A stretch of 64,000 nucleotides of DNA, taken from the NCBI GenBank assembly GCA_045588915.1, contig JAZNFA010000002.1, positions 51,643 to 115,642 of the forward strand. Reading direction: 5' to 3'. Below the pieces are notes generated by a model. The model had not been told where the DNA came from. It worked only from the letters and a program-made list of their open reading frames with translations, and ran no database searches. This document shows, in pieces, positions 43,141 to 51,558 of the stretch. A program made the translations under genes and the position numbers. Origin of the DNA: RGIG8050 sp045588915. Its GTDB lineage: Bacteria; Bacillota; Clostridia; Christensenellales; UBA1242. Every line of letters begins with the position of its first letter. Within the stretch, counting starts at the first letter, position 1.

Positions 43141-43197
43141 AAAATTTATAATACAATAACTGATGTTAAGAGGTAGTATTCCGTCGACGGGATTGTC
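43141..43197 (+). repeat. ftsW 3'-end repeat, copy B with conserved left arm
   Basis: A left arm AAAATTTATAATACAATAACT is followed at the same distance as in copy C by a degenerate core (GGTAGTATTCCGTCGACGGG). Copies B and C match over 57 bases with the same internal spacing and are 807 bases apart. Confidence 0.75.
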
Positions 43198-43229
43198 AAT
43201 CTCGTAAATCTAAAATTTAAATTTTTTAT

Positions 43230-43271
43230 AAAAAATGTATACAAATTGTAATCAAAGTTTATACATTTTTT
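43230..43271 (+). terminator. Hairpin after repeat copy B
   Basis: AAAAAATGTATA pairs with TATACATTTTTT; the loop (CAAATTGTAATCAAAGTT) resembles the hairpin loop after ftsW. It precedes the HAD gene. Confidence 0.6.
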
Positions 43272-43294
43272 GTTTTTTTTGTTAATATAAATAT

Positions 43295-43912
43295 ATGAAA
43301 AAGAAAATAAAAATTGGAATTGATATTGATGATTGTGTTTGCAATACACTTGAGATGGACTATGCGTGCGCATATTATATAATGAAAAACAATCTTCCAA
43401 AAGAAATTGATAAATTTTACTATGATGTTGCAAAGTCATTTAAAATGGAAAATGGTGATTTTTTCTACATAAAAGAAAAAGAATATATAATGAAACACAA
43501 TAGTATGTATCCAAAAGTTTTTGTTAAAGAGGTTATTAGAAATTTAAGAAGAAAGGGGTTTAAAATTGTAATTATTACTGCAAGACTTGACAAGTATTGG
43601 AAGGGTAATGCAAAACTATATTTAAAAAGGTGGTTAAATAAATTCAATATTCAATATGATGATATATACACAAACATAAGTAATAAAGGAGAATTTTGTA
43701 AAAACAATAAGATAGACTGTTTGATAGAAGATAGTTGTGAAAATGTGAAACTTGCGAATAAGAATGGGATAAGGTCTATTTTAATTAAAACCAGTTATAA
43801 TGAACATTATGGGCATAAACTTAACGAATTCGCTGAATCTTGGATAGAGGTTTACTCATTACTTGCTAAATATTATAATTTTGACGAGAATGATTTAATT
43901 TGTTTTAAATAA
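43295..43912 (+). CDS. HAD-superfamily 5'-nucleotidase-like protein (cassette 2)
   Basis: 205 residues. GIDIDDCVCNT near residue 8 is HAD motif I (nucleophile Asp and DxD), IITARLDKYW near 94 is motif II, and CLIEDSCENVK near 145 is the motif IV region. The size and the RxD-type order resemble NT5C-like 5'(3')-deoxyribonucleotidases. The gene is even richer in A+T than its neighbours, with Lys encoded almost only by AAA/AAG, pointing to transfer. It lies alone between repeat copies B and C. Confidence 0.85.
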   Translation: MKKKIKIGIDIDDCVCNTLEMDYACAYYIMKNNLPKEIDKFYYDVAKSFKMENGDFFYIKEKEYIMKHNSMYPKVFVKEVIRNLRRKGFKIVIITARLDKYWKGNAKLYLKRWLNKFNIQYDDIYTNISNKGEFCKNNKIDCLIEDSCENVKLANKNGIRSILIKTSYNEHYGHKLNEFAESWIEVYSLLAKYYNFDENDLICFK

Positions 43913-43947
43913 CATTTAATAGAACAACATTTGTTTTTATTTATTTT

Positions 43948-44004
43948 AAAATTTATAATGCAATAACTCGTGGTGAGGGGTTGCATTCCACCGACAGGGT
44001 TACC
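43948..44004 (+). repeat. ftsW 3'-end repeat, copy C with conserved left arm
   Basis: AAAATTTATAATGCAATAACT then GGTTGCATTCCACCGACAGG. The core keeps reading into a full copy of the FtsW C-terminus (see the pseudogene). The left arm matches copy B but not intact ftsW. Confidence 0.8.
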
Positions 44005-44116
44005 ATTGCCTTTTATTTCATTCGGTGGCACAAGTTTATTAGTTTTTATGATGGCGATTGGTGTTGTTTTAAACGTGGATAAGCAAAATAAAAGAAGTAA
44101 AATAAAAATTTTATGA
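43979..44116 (+). pseudogene. ftsW: Displaced 3' end of ftsW
   Basis: 45 codons and a stop encode GCIPPTGLPLPFISFGGTS and the rest of the FtsW tail (MMAIGVVLNVD), without any start or upstream part. It differs from the intact tail at many third codon positions but almost not in protein, so the two have been separate for long or came from different strains. It directly abuts the -10 box of the next gene, so it is probably the original chromosomal end of ftsW, cut off by insertion of the two cassettes. Confidence 0.85.
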
Positions 44117-44129
44117 TATAATCAAATTG

Positions 44130-44510
44130 ATGATTTATCAGGTTGGAATGTTGTGCAAACATTTTAAAGGTAAAAGTTTGCTGGAAAAAAACATTTATTG
44201 CATTAAAAGTTTGGGTATCTCTGGAAAAGATATTGATGCAAATAAAATTACTTATACAGGCGATGGGCAGTTGGAAACGGCAAAAAATCTTGTTGTTTAT
44301 GCTAATGTATTTCAAAATAATAAATTGTTTGCAAGGGAATATGAAGATATTTCTGCTGAATTAACCTTAGAAAAACAAAAAGAATTTGCTCAAAAAATCA
44401 AAGTTCAGCCGCTTACAGATGCTGAAATAGTAGTTGTTAATTCTTTTGAATTTACTAACTTAAAGAAAGAGTGTTTGCGCGTGGACAATTTAAAAAGGTG
44501 GACAATTTAA
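44130..44510 (+). CDS. DUF1653-like protein
   Basis: 126 residues from the ATG at 44130, with a TATAAT box 7 bases upstream that lies directly after the ftsW remnant. CKHFKGKSLLEKNIYCIKSLGI and LVVYANVFQNNKLFAREYE match the DUF1653 pattern (YRHFKG---VLG-A, VVY-ALY----LWVRP-EMF). Function of the family is unknown. The last residues are altered by a 17-base tandem duplication at the 3' end. Confidence 0.7.
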   Translation: MIYQVGMLCKHFKGKSLLEKNIYCIKSLGISGKDIDANKITYTGDGQLETAKNLVVYANVFQNNKLFAREYEDISAELTLEKQKEFAQKIKVQPLTDAEIVVVNSFEFTNLKKECLRVDNLKRWTI

Positions 44511-44514
44511 AAAG
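44481..44514 (+). repeat. 17-bp tandem duplication at a gene end
   Basis: GTGGACAATTTAAAAAG occurs twice head to tail. The first copy shifts the reading of the second, changing the C-terminus of the DUF1653-like protein; without it the frame would end KRKL. Confidence 0.9.
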
Positions 44515-44533
44515 AAAGTTATAAAATATTGTA

Positions 44534-45097
44534 ATGCCGTCACAAATTACGCATTTAGCAGTTGCGAAAAGATATTTAGAAAAACATCCACAATTAGTGG
44601 AAGATAGACAAGCTTTCTTGGATGGGAATGTATTACCAGACTTAGCAGATAATAAAGCACAATCGCATTGTGGTGTCCGTACGGAAAAAAATAGTTTAGT
44701 TAAAAGAAATGCAGAAAAGATAAATTTAGAGAAGTTTGTTGCTACGCACGACTTAAGTGACTCTTTGAACCAGGGTAAATATTTACATTTATACGTTGAT
44801 TATTATTTTTATAATGATTTTTTGTTGGGTTATTTTAAACAATCAACTTTTAGACAGTCGGCAATTGATATGTTTGAAACTTCACGCCGAGATGATAAGT
44901 ATTTGAAACAGAAGTACGGAGTAGGTTACGAAGATAGTTCATTGGTTGGTGAGTTGCGAAAAATTAACGATCAATGGGATCTTGAATATGTCGAAAAACG
45001 CCAACAGGCGGGGTATTCTTTTGTTTTTCCGTATGATTTTAACGCTTTAGATGCTTTTATTGAAAAAATGTCTGACATTACAATTCCACAAAGTTAA
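44534..45097 (+). CDS. Putative zinc-dependent phospholipase C-like hydrolase
   Basis: 187 residues. The N-terminal SQITHLAVAKRYLEKHP followed by FLDGNVLPDLADNK-QSH resembles the zinc-dependent phospholipase C/S1-P1 nuclease-type family, in which an early His and Asp bind metal; later LHLYVDYYFYND offers His and Asp residues. Such proteins in Bacillota are usually annotated only by this fold. No signal peptide, so a cytoplasmic role. It ends overlapping def by four bases in convergent orientation. Confidence 0.6.
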   Translation: MPSQITHLAVAKRYLEKHPQLVEDRQAFLDGNVLPDLADNKAQSHCGVRTEKNSLVKRNAEKINLEKFVATHDLSDSLNQGKYLHLYVDYYFYNDFLLGYFKQSTFRQSAIDMFETSRRDDKYLKQKYGVGYEDSSLVGELRKINDQWDLEYVEKRQQAGYSFVFPYDFNALDAFIEKMSDITIPQS

Positions 45098-45540
45098 TCG
45101 TTTTTAAGTTTGTCAATGAAAAGTATACCATCCATATGGTCAATTTCGTGACAGCAACAAACTGCATCGATGCCGTGAAATGTTTTTGTATGTTTTTGAC
45201 CGTTACGGTCTTGATAATCTAGGGTAATTAAATGTGGGCGACGGACTCGGCCACTGATGCCGGGGCAGGATAAACAACCTTCGCTGTCAATACGCAGTTT
45301 TTTTGCTGATGTGATAACTGGATTGATGATTTCAACAATACCGTATTCTTCAGTTATGACAATCGCCATACGGTAAAGAATGCCAACTTGCACGGCTGCT
45401 AAGCCGATACCTTTAGCGTGAAATAAGGTTTCTTGCATATTGTCGAGAATTTCATGTAGGCGTGGTGAAAAGTCATTAACAACTTTACTTTGTTTACGTA
45501 TTAAAGGATTATCTTTTTTTACAATAGTTAATCTTGCCAT
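45094..45540 (-). CDS. def: Peptide deformylase
   Basis: 148 residues. All three catalytic motifs are intact: GIGLAAVQVG near 44, EGCLS near 87 and HEIDH near 130 (metal-binding HExxH). It removes the formyl group from nascent proteins. It lies in front of fmt as in most bacteria, but on the opposite strand, so the usual def-fmt operon has been broken by an inversion. Confidence 0.97.
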   Translation of the reverse strand: MARLTIVKKDNPLIRKQSKVVNDFSPRLHEILDNMQETLFHAKGIGLAAVQVGILYRMAIVITEEYGIVEIINPVITSAKKLRIDSEGCLSCPGISGRVRRPHLITLDYQDRNGQKHTKTFHGIDAVCCCHEIDHMDGILFIDKLKND

Positions 45541-45653
45541 ATAAAGTAGTATATCAAAAAATTTTAAATTTGTCTAACTACTATATGTTGTGTATGTGAT
45601 ATATTATATATATACTATTTATGCCATTTTGTGTTTTATGGCTCGAAATAAGT

Positions 45654-45683
45654 TTGTTTCTTTCTCTATTTATGATATATACT
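45654..45683 (+). promoter_or_regulatory. fmt promoter, leaderless GTG
   Basis: TTGTTT and TATACT with 18 bases between and 7 bases to the GTG start. Confidence 0.6.
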
Positions 45684-45690
45684 TTTTATT

Positions 45691-46605
45691 GTGAAAGTTA
45701 TATTTATGGGATCGCCACAATTTGCTGCAGATGTGCTTGCTGGGATTGTGGACAAACATGATATTGTTTGCGTTGTGACGCAACCAGATGCAGTTGCTGG
45801 TCGTGGACATCAAGTGCGTTTTAGTGCTGTTAAACAGTTTGCAATTGAAAAAAATATTCCGATTTTGCAACCTGTAAAGATTAGTCTTGAAGCTGAATTA
45901 TTGAAGCAATATCAAGCTGATATTATTGTAACGTGTGCGTTTGGTCAGATTTTAAAGCAAAGTGTTTTAGATGTGGCACCACATGGTGTGATTAATGTTC
46001 ATGGTAGTTTATTGCCCAAATATCGTGGAGCTGCGCCTGTACAATGGTCGGTAATCAATGGAGATAAAGTAACTGGGGTTACGATTTTACAAACTGAATT
46101 GGGGTTGGATTCTGGACCAATGATTTGTTCGGAATCACTTAAAATTGAACCAACAGCAACTTCAGGTGAGGTTTTACAAGCAATGGTACCAGTAGCTGTT
46201 AAAGCTTTGTTGAATGCTTTGGAGCAAATAGAAAAAGGAACAGCGAAATTTATACCACAAAATTCTGATGAAGTTGTTTTTGCGCCAATGTTAAATAAAG
46301 AGATGGCAAAAATCGATTGGACAAAAAAAGCTCCTGATATTGTTAACTTAGTTCGTGGGTTGAATCCTTGGCCGATTGCTTTTTTTGAATTGAACCAACA
46401 ACCTGTAAAAGTTTATCAAGCTACAGCGTTAGATGGACAAGCAAAGCCTGGTTTAATTGTTCAAGCTAATGTAAAAAATGGTTTAATTGTTGGTTGTGGC
46501 GAGGGGTTGTTAAAAATTGACAAATTACAATTGCCTGGAAAAAATGTTATAAGTGGTAAAGATTTTTGTAATGGGCGTCATTTAGAATCAATTATTTTGG
46601 AGTGA
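45691..46605 (+). CDS. fmt: Methionyl-tRNA formyltransferase
   Basis: 304 residues with a GTG start. The formyltransferase core has VIFMGSPQFA at the N-terminus, NVHGSLLPKYRGAAPVQW near 103 and ELGLDSGPM near 136; a smaller C-terminal OB-type domain follows. It formylates initiator Met-tRNA. rlmN follows after 4 bases with its own ribosome site, and rpe, rpmB and fakA lie farther on. Confidence 0.97.
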   Translation: MKVIFMGSPQFAADVLAGIVDKHDIVCVVTQPDAVAGRGHQVRFSAVKQFAIEKNIPILQPVKISLEAELLKQYQADIIVTCAFGQILKQSVLDVAPHGVINVHGSLLPKYRGAAPVQWSVINGDKVTGVTILQTELGLDSGPMICSESLKIEPTATSGEVLQAMVPVAVKALLNALEQIEKGTAKFIPQNSDEVVFAPMLNKEMAKIDWTKKAPDIVNLVRGLNPWPIAFFELNQQPVKVYQATALDGQAKPGLIVQANVKNGLIVGCGEGLLKIDKLQLPGKNVISGKDFCNGRHLESIILE

Positions 46606-46609
46606 TATT

Positions 46610-47683
46610 TTGAACTATATATATGATTTAACTTTTGAAGAATTAAAAGAAGCGTTAATGGTGTTAGATTTACCACAATATCGTGTTGGTCAAATTTATA
46701 GTGCTTTACATCAAGGTTTGTCTGTGGAAAATATTACTAATATTCCAAAAGATTTACGTAACTGGCTGAAAGAAAATTTTGATTGTAATTTACCGGAAGT
46801 TGTCACGGTAAAAACATCAAAAGATGGGACGAAAAAGTATTTATTGTCTTATCGACAAACAGATTTGATTGAGTGTGTTTTATTAACACAAAATTATGGT
46901 AATACGTTATGTGTTTCGACACAAGTTGGATGTCGTATGGGATGTCGTTTTTGCGCAAGTGGAAAAAATGGTTTAGTGCGTAATTTATCGGCTGGTGAAA
47001 TTTTGGCACAAGTTTTATTGATAAATCGTTTAAATTCAACAGTTGAAAATCGAGGCGTGACGAATATTGTTTTGATGGGTTCGGGTGAACCTTTAGATAA
47101 TTATGATAATGTAATGCGTTTTTTACGTTTAGTTACGACTGTGCCAAATGGAACAAATGGACTTGCAATAAGTGCTCGTAATATAAGTTTGTCAACATCG
47201 GGTTTAGTTCCTCAAATTAAAAAATTTGCAGATGAAAAAATGCAAGTCAATTTATGTATTTCGCTGCATGCACCGAATGACGTTTTACGTCAACAAATTA
47301 TGCCGGTTGCAAAAAAATACAGTATTCGTGAATTGATTGATGCTGCAAAATATTTTTTCGAAAAAACACATCGTCGTGTGATTTTTGAGTATTCTTTAAT
47401 GATGAAAGATGGTGAGCCTTTTAATTGTAAGGTTGAACAAGCGCGTGAGTTGTCCAATTTGGTGCGTGGATTTCAATCTCATATTAATTTAATCAACCTT
47501 AATCCATTAAATTTTGATAAAAATGCTGTTTTAACTCCACCAAATCGTGAAGTGGCAATGGATTTTATGGATGCCGTAATTAAAAGTGGTGTTTCGTGTA
47601 CAATGCGTAAAAACAAAGGTGATGATATTGATGGTGCTTGTGGGCAATTACGTCTACGTCATTTGTCAAATTTAGATAATTAA
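46610..47683 (+). CDS. rlmN: 23S rRNA/tRNA adenine-C2 methyltransferase RlmN
   Basis: 357 residues from a TTG with a TTGGAGTGA ribosome site. The radical SAM motif is CRMGCRFCASG near 106. MGSGEPLDNYD, CISLHAPNDVLRQQIMP and the C-terminal SCTMRKNKGDDIDGACGQL are all diagnostic; the last holds the methylated Cys. It methylates A2503 of 23S rRNA and A37 of some tRNAs. Its stop overlaps the convergent ZIP gene by four bases. Confidence 0.97.
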   Translation: MNYIYDLTFEELKEALMVLDLPQYRVGQIYSALHQGLSVENITNIPKDLRNWLKENFDCNLPEVVTVKTSKDGTKKYLLSYRQTDLIECVLLTQNYGNTLCVSTQVGCRMGCRFCASGKNGLVRNLSAGEILAQVLLINRLNSTVENRGVTNIVLMGSGEPLDNYDNVMRFLRLVTTVPNGTNGLAISARNISLSTSGLVPQIKKFADEKMQVNLCISLHAPNDVLRQQIMPVAKKYSIRELIDAAKYFFEKTHRRVIFEYSLMMKDGEPFNCKVEQARELSNLVRGFQSHINLINLNPLNFDKNAVLTPPNREVAMDFMDAVIKSGVSCTMRKNKGDDIDGACGQLRLRHLSNLDN

Positions 47684-48462
47684 ATTGTGATAGATAAATC
47701 CAATACCATCATAATAATAAAACCAAGTATAAAACCTAATACACCTAAGTTGCGATTTTCGGGGGCTATATCTGGAATAAGTTCGCTGACAACTACAGTA
47801 ATCATTGCGCCGGCAGCGAATGTGAAAAATAGTGGTAAGATGCTACGGATGGAAATGGTTACAAAATAGCCAATAATTGCTGCAATAATTTCCATAATTC
47901 CACTTAGTTGACCACAAAAGAAAGCTTTTCCTTTGCTCATTCCGTCACGATATAATGGAACAGAAATTGCAATTCCATCAGGTATATTTTGGATACCGAT
48001 ACCTATTGCAATCATTAAAGCACTGGTTAATGAGCATCCACTGAGTCCAATTGCGAAACCACTAAATCCAACACCGACAGCTAAACCTTCAGGAATGTTA
48101 TGTAATGGCATCACGCTAATAATTAAAATATTGCGCTTTTTTTTGTTAGCATTTGGTAGTTTTTGATCAATAATAATGCTACTTATGATAATAAATAAGC
48201 CTCCAAGAAAAAAACCTATACAAGGAAGTAACCAATTATTGTGCCAAATTTCATCAGAAAGTGTGATTGCTGGAATAGTTAGAGACCAGATAGAAGCTGC
48301 TGTCATTAAACCAGCACTGATGCTGAGCATAATATCAAGTGAACGTTTATGAATTGATTTAAAGCAAAAAACGACGGCGGCACCCAGTGCTGTGAGTAAG
48401 TATGTAAAAAGTGACGCTAATAATAGCAAGGTAAAGGGGTGAATTTGCGTCAAAATATCCAT
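47680..48462 (-). CDS. ZIP-family metal transporter
   Basis: 260 residues with eight predicted spans. The metal path is marked by MPLHNIPEGLAVGVGF near 118 and IGIQNIPDGIAIS near 153, the two signature helices of ZIP proteins. The cytoplasmic loop NANKKKR lies between spans 3 and 4. It would import zinc, manganese or iron. It is inserted on the minus strand between rlmN and rpe, where Bacillus has prpC-prkC-rsgA. Confidence 0.93.
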   Translation of the reverse strand: MDILTQIHPFTLLLLASLFTYLLTALGAAVVFCFKSIHKRSLDIMLSISAGLMTAASIWSLTIPAITLSDEIWHNNWLLPCIGFFLGGLFIIISSIIIDQKLPNANKKKRNILIISVMPLHNIPEGLAVGVGFSGFAIGLSGCSLTSALMIAIGIGIQNIPDGIAISVPLYRDGMSKGKAFFCGQLSGIMEIIAAIIGYFVTISIRSILPLFFTFAAGAMITVVVSELIPDIAPENRNLGVLGFILGFIIMMVLDLSITI

Positions 48463-48530
48463 CTATTTTATGTATGAATGAAATTAGTTTTGTGTTTTTA
48501 TGATTTATGGCATAATTTACTGAGGTAGTT

Positions 48531-49175
48531 ATGCAAATTTCAGTTTCAATTGAACCATTTTTGTCAGGCGAAAAGGCGCAATTAAGGAAATATATAGAAA
48601 AGATTATATCTTTAAGCAAAAAACTATCGCAAGATGATTGTCAAGTTAGTCTGCATTTTGATTATTTTAAGTATAATTTAGATGTTTTTCAGTTGGTGCA
48701 AAGTTATACAAAACAAATTCAAATTGATTTGCATTTGATGAGTGAACCTGCACCATCTATTGATGGCTTCCGTTCTGTATCCTTCGATGTAATAGATGTT
48801 AAAAGCAAAAAAAATAAGTTGTTAATGGCAAATCTTGAATCAATCTCTGACAACCAATTTGGTTTGGTTCTTGATTTAGGGTATCAAATCGAAGGTTATG
48901 AAGATTTGATTCGTAAAGCGAGTTATGTCATTATTATGACGGTAAAATGTGGTAGGTCTGGACAGGTGTTTGAAGAGTCGGCTATGAATTTAGTTGCCGA
49001 AGTACGTGCGATAAATCCACAAATTAAGATTATTGTTGACGGTGGAGTCAATGAAAATAACATATTTTTACTCAAAAAAGCTGGGGTAAATGTGGCTGTG
49101 GTAGGAAATTATGCCAAAAAATGTTATGAAAATGATCAATTTAAAATAGGAATAAATAGGTTGTTGCGTGATTGA
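48531..49175 (+). CDS. rpe: Ribulose-phosphate 3-epimerase, divergent
   Basis: 214 residues, the normal TIM-barrel length. The identity rests on LHFDYFKYN near residue 42 (LH-D-M-DG in canonical forms), IDLHLM near 66, IIMTVKCGRSGQVF near 140 and IIVDGGVNENNI near 174. The first signature has lost the DG-F-P segment, so metal binding or substrate fit may differ. The genomic place before rpmB matches Bacillus rpe. Likely acts in the pentose phosphate pathway. Confidence 0.75.
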   Translation: MQISVSIEPFLSGEKAQLRKYIEKIISLSKKLSQDDCQVSLHFDYFKYNLDVFQLVQSYTKQIQIDLHLMSEPAPSIDGFRSVSFDVIDVKSKKNKLLMANLESISDNQFGLVLDLGYQIEGYEDLIRKASYVIIMTVKCGRSGQVFEESAMNLVAEVRAINPQIKIIVDGGVNENNIFLLKKAGVNVAVVGNYAKKCYENDQFKIGINRLLRD

Positions 49176-49192
49176 TTTTCTTATGTTATAAT
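49164..49192 (+). promoter_or_regulatory. rpmB promoter, leaderless
   Basis: TTGCGT and TATAAT separated by 17 bases and 7 bases before the ATG; it lies across the end of rpe. Confidence 0.65.
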
Positions 49193-49199
49193 CATTGTT

Positions 49200-49388
49200 A
49201 TGAGCAGAGTTTGTGATTTATGTGGAAAAGACAAATTAGCAGGTAACACTGTTTCTCACAGTAACCGTAGAGCACCAAAAAAGAGTATTCCTAATTTACA
49301 AAAGGAAACTATTTCATTTGAAGATGGTGCAAAAGTAACTTTAAAAGTTTGTACAAAATGCAAAAAAACTTTAAATAAAGTTGGGTAA
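49200..49388 (+). CDS. rpmB: 50S ribosomal protein L28
   Basis: 62 residues. CDLCGKDKLAGNTVSHSNR and the later VCTKCKKTL give four Cys in two CxxC pairs, the zinc-binding (C+) form of L28. This is the form lost or replaced under zinc shortage in some Bacillota. Start fixed by the promoter. Confidence 0.97.
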   Translation: MSRVCDLCGKDKLAGNTVSHSNRRAPKKSIPNLQKETISFEDGAKVTLKVCTKCKKTLNKVG

Positions 49389-49393
49389 TTTTG

Positions 49394-49735
49394 ATGGCAA
49401 TCAGTACTTCAAATTTATATGGTAACATTGCGGTTTCGCGCGAGGCTATACGCACAGTTGCAGGTCTCGCTGCTTTAGAATGTTATGGAATTTGGGGTGT
49501 TGGTCGTAAACGTGTTGTTCGTAATACAGCCAGCGAAATTCGTTTGCGTAATGGTGTACGTGTCTGGGCTAGTAAAAACAAGGTCGGTATTTATATTGAC
49601 TTGATTATTTGTTTTGGTATGCCTGTGGATGAAATTATCAACTCAGTACGAAATTCTATTAAGTATAATGTTGAAAATTTCAGTGGTATGGAAGTCTTGT
49701 TCGTTGATATTCGCGTAATGGGCATCCGTAAATAA
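49394..49735 (+). CDS. Asp23/Gls24-family protein
   Basis: 113 residues from the ATG at 49394 (an in-frame TTG precedes by one codon). The Asp23 fold is shown by GNIAVSREAIRTVAGLAALECYGI near 9 and VGIYIDLIICFGMPVDEII near 62. The family is linked to envelope stress and occurs next to fakA in many Bacillota, as here. It could be co-transcribed with rpmB and fakA. Confidence 0.92.
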   Translation: MAISTSNLYGNIAVSREAIRTVAGLAALECYGIWGVGRKRVVRNTASEIRLRNGVRVWASKNKVGIYIDLIICFGMPVDEIINSVRNSIKYNVENFSGMEVLFVDIRVMGIRK

Positions 49736-49752
49736 TAATAAAGGAAATTAAA

Positions 49753-51510
49753 ATGGGTAAAACAACAGTAAAAAAAACAACTACGAATACAAAATCGAGT
49801 GCTAAAACAACAAGTAAAGCAACAAAAACTACGAAAACTGCAACAACTGTGGCAGATGAAAAAAAGCCGATTGTTACTATTTCTGGTGGAATGTTAAAGC
49901 GTATGTTCTTGGGAGCATATAATTTGCTAGATAAAAACAAGGAATACATTAACAGTATGAATGTTTTCCCTGTGCCAGATGGTGATACGGGTTTAAATAT
50001 GAGCTTGACTTTTCGTTCGGCCGTAGCTGAAGTTGAAAATGTTGGTAGTACTAATATCGTTGAATTGACCGAAGGTATTGCACGTGGTGCTTTGAAAGGT
50101 GCTCGTGGTAATAGTGGCGTAATTACTAGTCAAATTTTGAAAGGTATGATGTCTGTGATTGGTAAGAACCATACAAATGGACAAATTACAACGCGTATTT
50201 TTGCAGCAGCAATGACAGAAGGTGCAAGAACGGCTTATGCTGCTGTGACAGTTCCTAAGGAAGGTACAATTTTAACGGTTATTCGTGTTATGGCAGAAGA
50301 ATCTGAGAAAATTGCACGTAATACGACTGATTTTGTTACTTATTTACAAAAAGTTATTGATGCTGGTGAGGTTATTTTAGCCAAAACGCCAGATATGTTG
50401 CCTGTATTAAAAAAAGCTGGTGTTGTTGACTCTGGTGGTCGTGGTTTGATTACCATTTTTATGGGATTATTAGCTACTTTGGAAGGTAATCTAGAAATTA
50501 AAGAGTTAAAAAATGAAAACGATACACAAGTTTTCCGTGATACAGCAGATGAAGTTGCTGAAATTGAAGATATTAGCCAAATTGAATTTGCTTATTGCAC
50601 GGAATTTTTCGTGGTAAATATCAAAAAAACAACAACTATGGCAAGTATTGATAAGTTCCGTATGCGTTTAATGGAACTTGGTGATAGTGTTATTTGTGTT
50701 GGCGATTTAACAATGGTTAAAGTTCACGTTCATACAAACACTCCAAACTTAGCTTTGGGTGCTGCTTTGGAATTAGGTGAAATTACCAAAATTAAAATTG
50801 AAAATATGTTAGAGCAAAACCGTGAATTGCGTAATAATCGTAATATTCCAGATAAAGAACAAGGTATGGTACAAGTTGCAACGGGTGAAGGAATTTGTAA
50901 TTTGTTACGTGATTTGGGTGTTGATTTTGTGATTAAAGGTGGTCAAACCAGCAATCCAAGTGCTGAAGAGATTGCAACAGCTTGTGACCGTGTTCACGCT
51001 AAGACTGTTTTTGTGTTCCCAAATAATAAAAACATTACTTTAGCTGCAATGAACGCGCAGTCTCTGACAAAAAAGAACATTGTTATTATTCCAACTAAGA
51101 GTGTTTGTGAAGGTATTTCGGCTGCAATTGCTTTTTCTCCAGAGTCGTCGGTCGAAGAAAATACACAAACTTTCTTACAAACAATGGAAAATGTTGTTTC
51201 GGCATCTGTCACTTACGCAGTGCGTGATACCAAAATGGACAATTTAGACATTAAGAAAGGCGATACGATTGGCTTAGATGAAAAAGCTATTATTGCGAAA
51301 GGAAAAAACCCAAATGAAGTAGCAATCAAACTTTGCGAAATTTTATATAAAGATACGATGGGTTCAATTACTATTTATTTTGGTGAAGATGTTAAAGAAT
51401 CAGATGCACAAACTGTTGCAGAAAAAATCCAAAACAAATTTCCAATGGTTGATGTTACAGTCGTTGATGGTGGTCAAAATATTTATTATTATGTAATTGC
51501 CTTAGAATAA
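49753..51510 (+). CDS. fakA: Fatty-acid kinase catalytic subunit FakA (DAK-like)
   Basis: 585 residues, with ribosome site AAAGGAA. Residues 1-36 are a Lys/Thr-rich tail absent from typical FakA. The DhaL ATP-binding domain follows with NVFPVPDGDTGLNM near 75 (metal-binding Asp), GARGNSGVI near 120 and GVVDSGGRGL near 230. The middle domain and the C-terminal DegV-facing domain (about 300-585) are complete. FakA phosphorylates fatty acids carried by FakB; fakB is not in the window. Confidence 0.93.
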   Translation: MGKTTVKKTTTNTKSSAKTTSKATKTTKTATTVADEKKPIVTISGGMLKRMFLGAYNLLDKNKEYINSMNVFPVPDGDTGLNMSLTFRSAVAEVENVGSTNIVELTEGIARGALKGARGNSGVITSQILKGMMSVIGKNHTNGQITTRIFAAAMTEGARTAYAAVTVPKEGTILTVIRVMAEESEKIARNTTDFVTYLQKVIDAGEVILAKTPDMLPVLKKAGVVDSGGRGLITIFMGLLATLEGNLEIKELKNENDTQVFRDTADEVAEIEDISQIEFAYCTEFFVVNIKKTTTMASIDKFRMRLMELGDSVICVGDLTMVKVHVHTNTPNLALGAALELGEITKIKIENMLEQNRELRNNRNIPDKEQGMVQVATGEGICNLLRDLGVDFVIKGGQTSNPSAEEIATACDRVHAKTVFVFPNNKNITLAAMNAQSLTKKNIVIIPTKSVCEGISAAIAFSPESSVEENTQTFLQTMENVVSASVTYAVRDTKMDNLDIKKGDTIGLDEKAIIAKGKNPNEVAIKLCEILYKDTMGSITIYFGEDVKESDAQTVAEKIQNKFPMVDVTVVDGGQNIYYYVIALE

Positions 51511-51558
51511 ATTTTAACTTCGACAAATTTTTACGATGTTTACGGCATAGTTTTGGTT

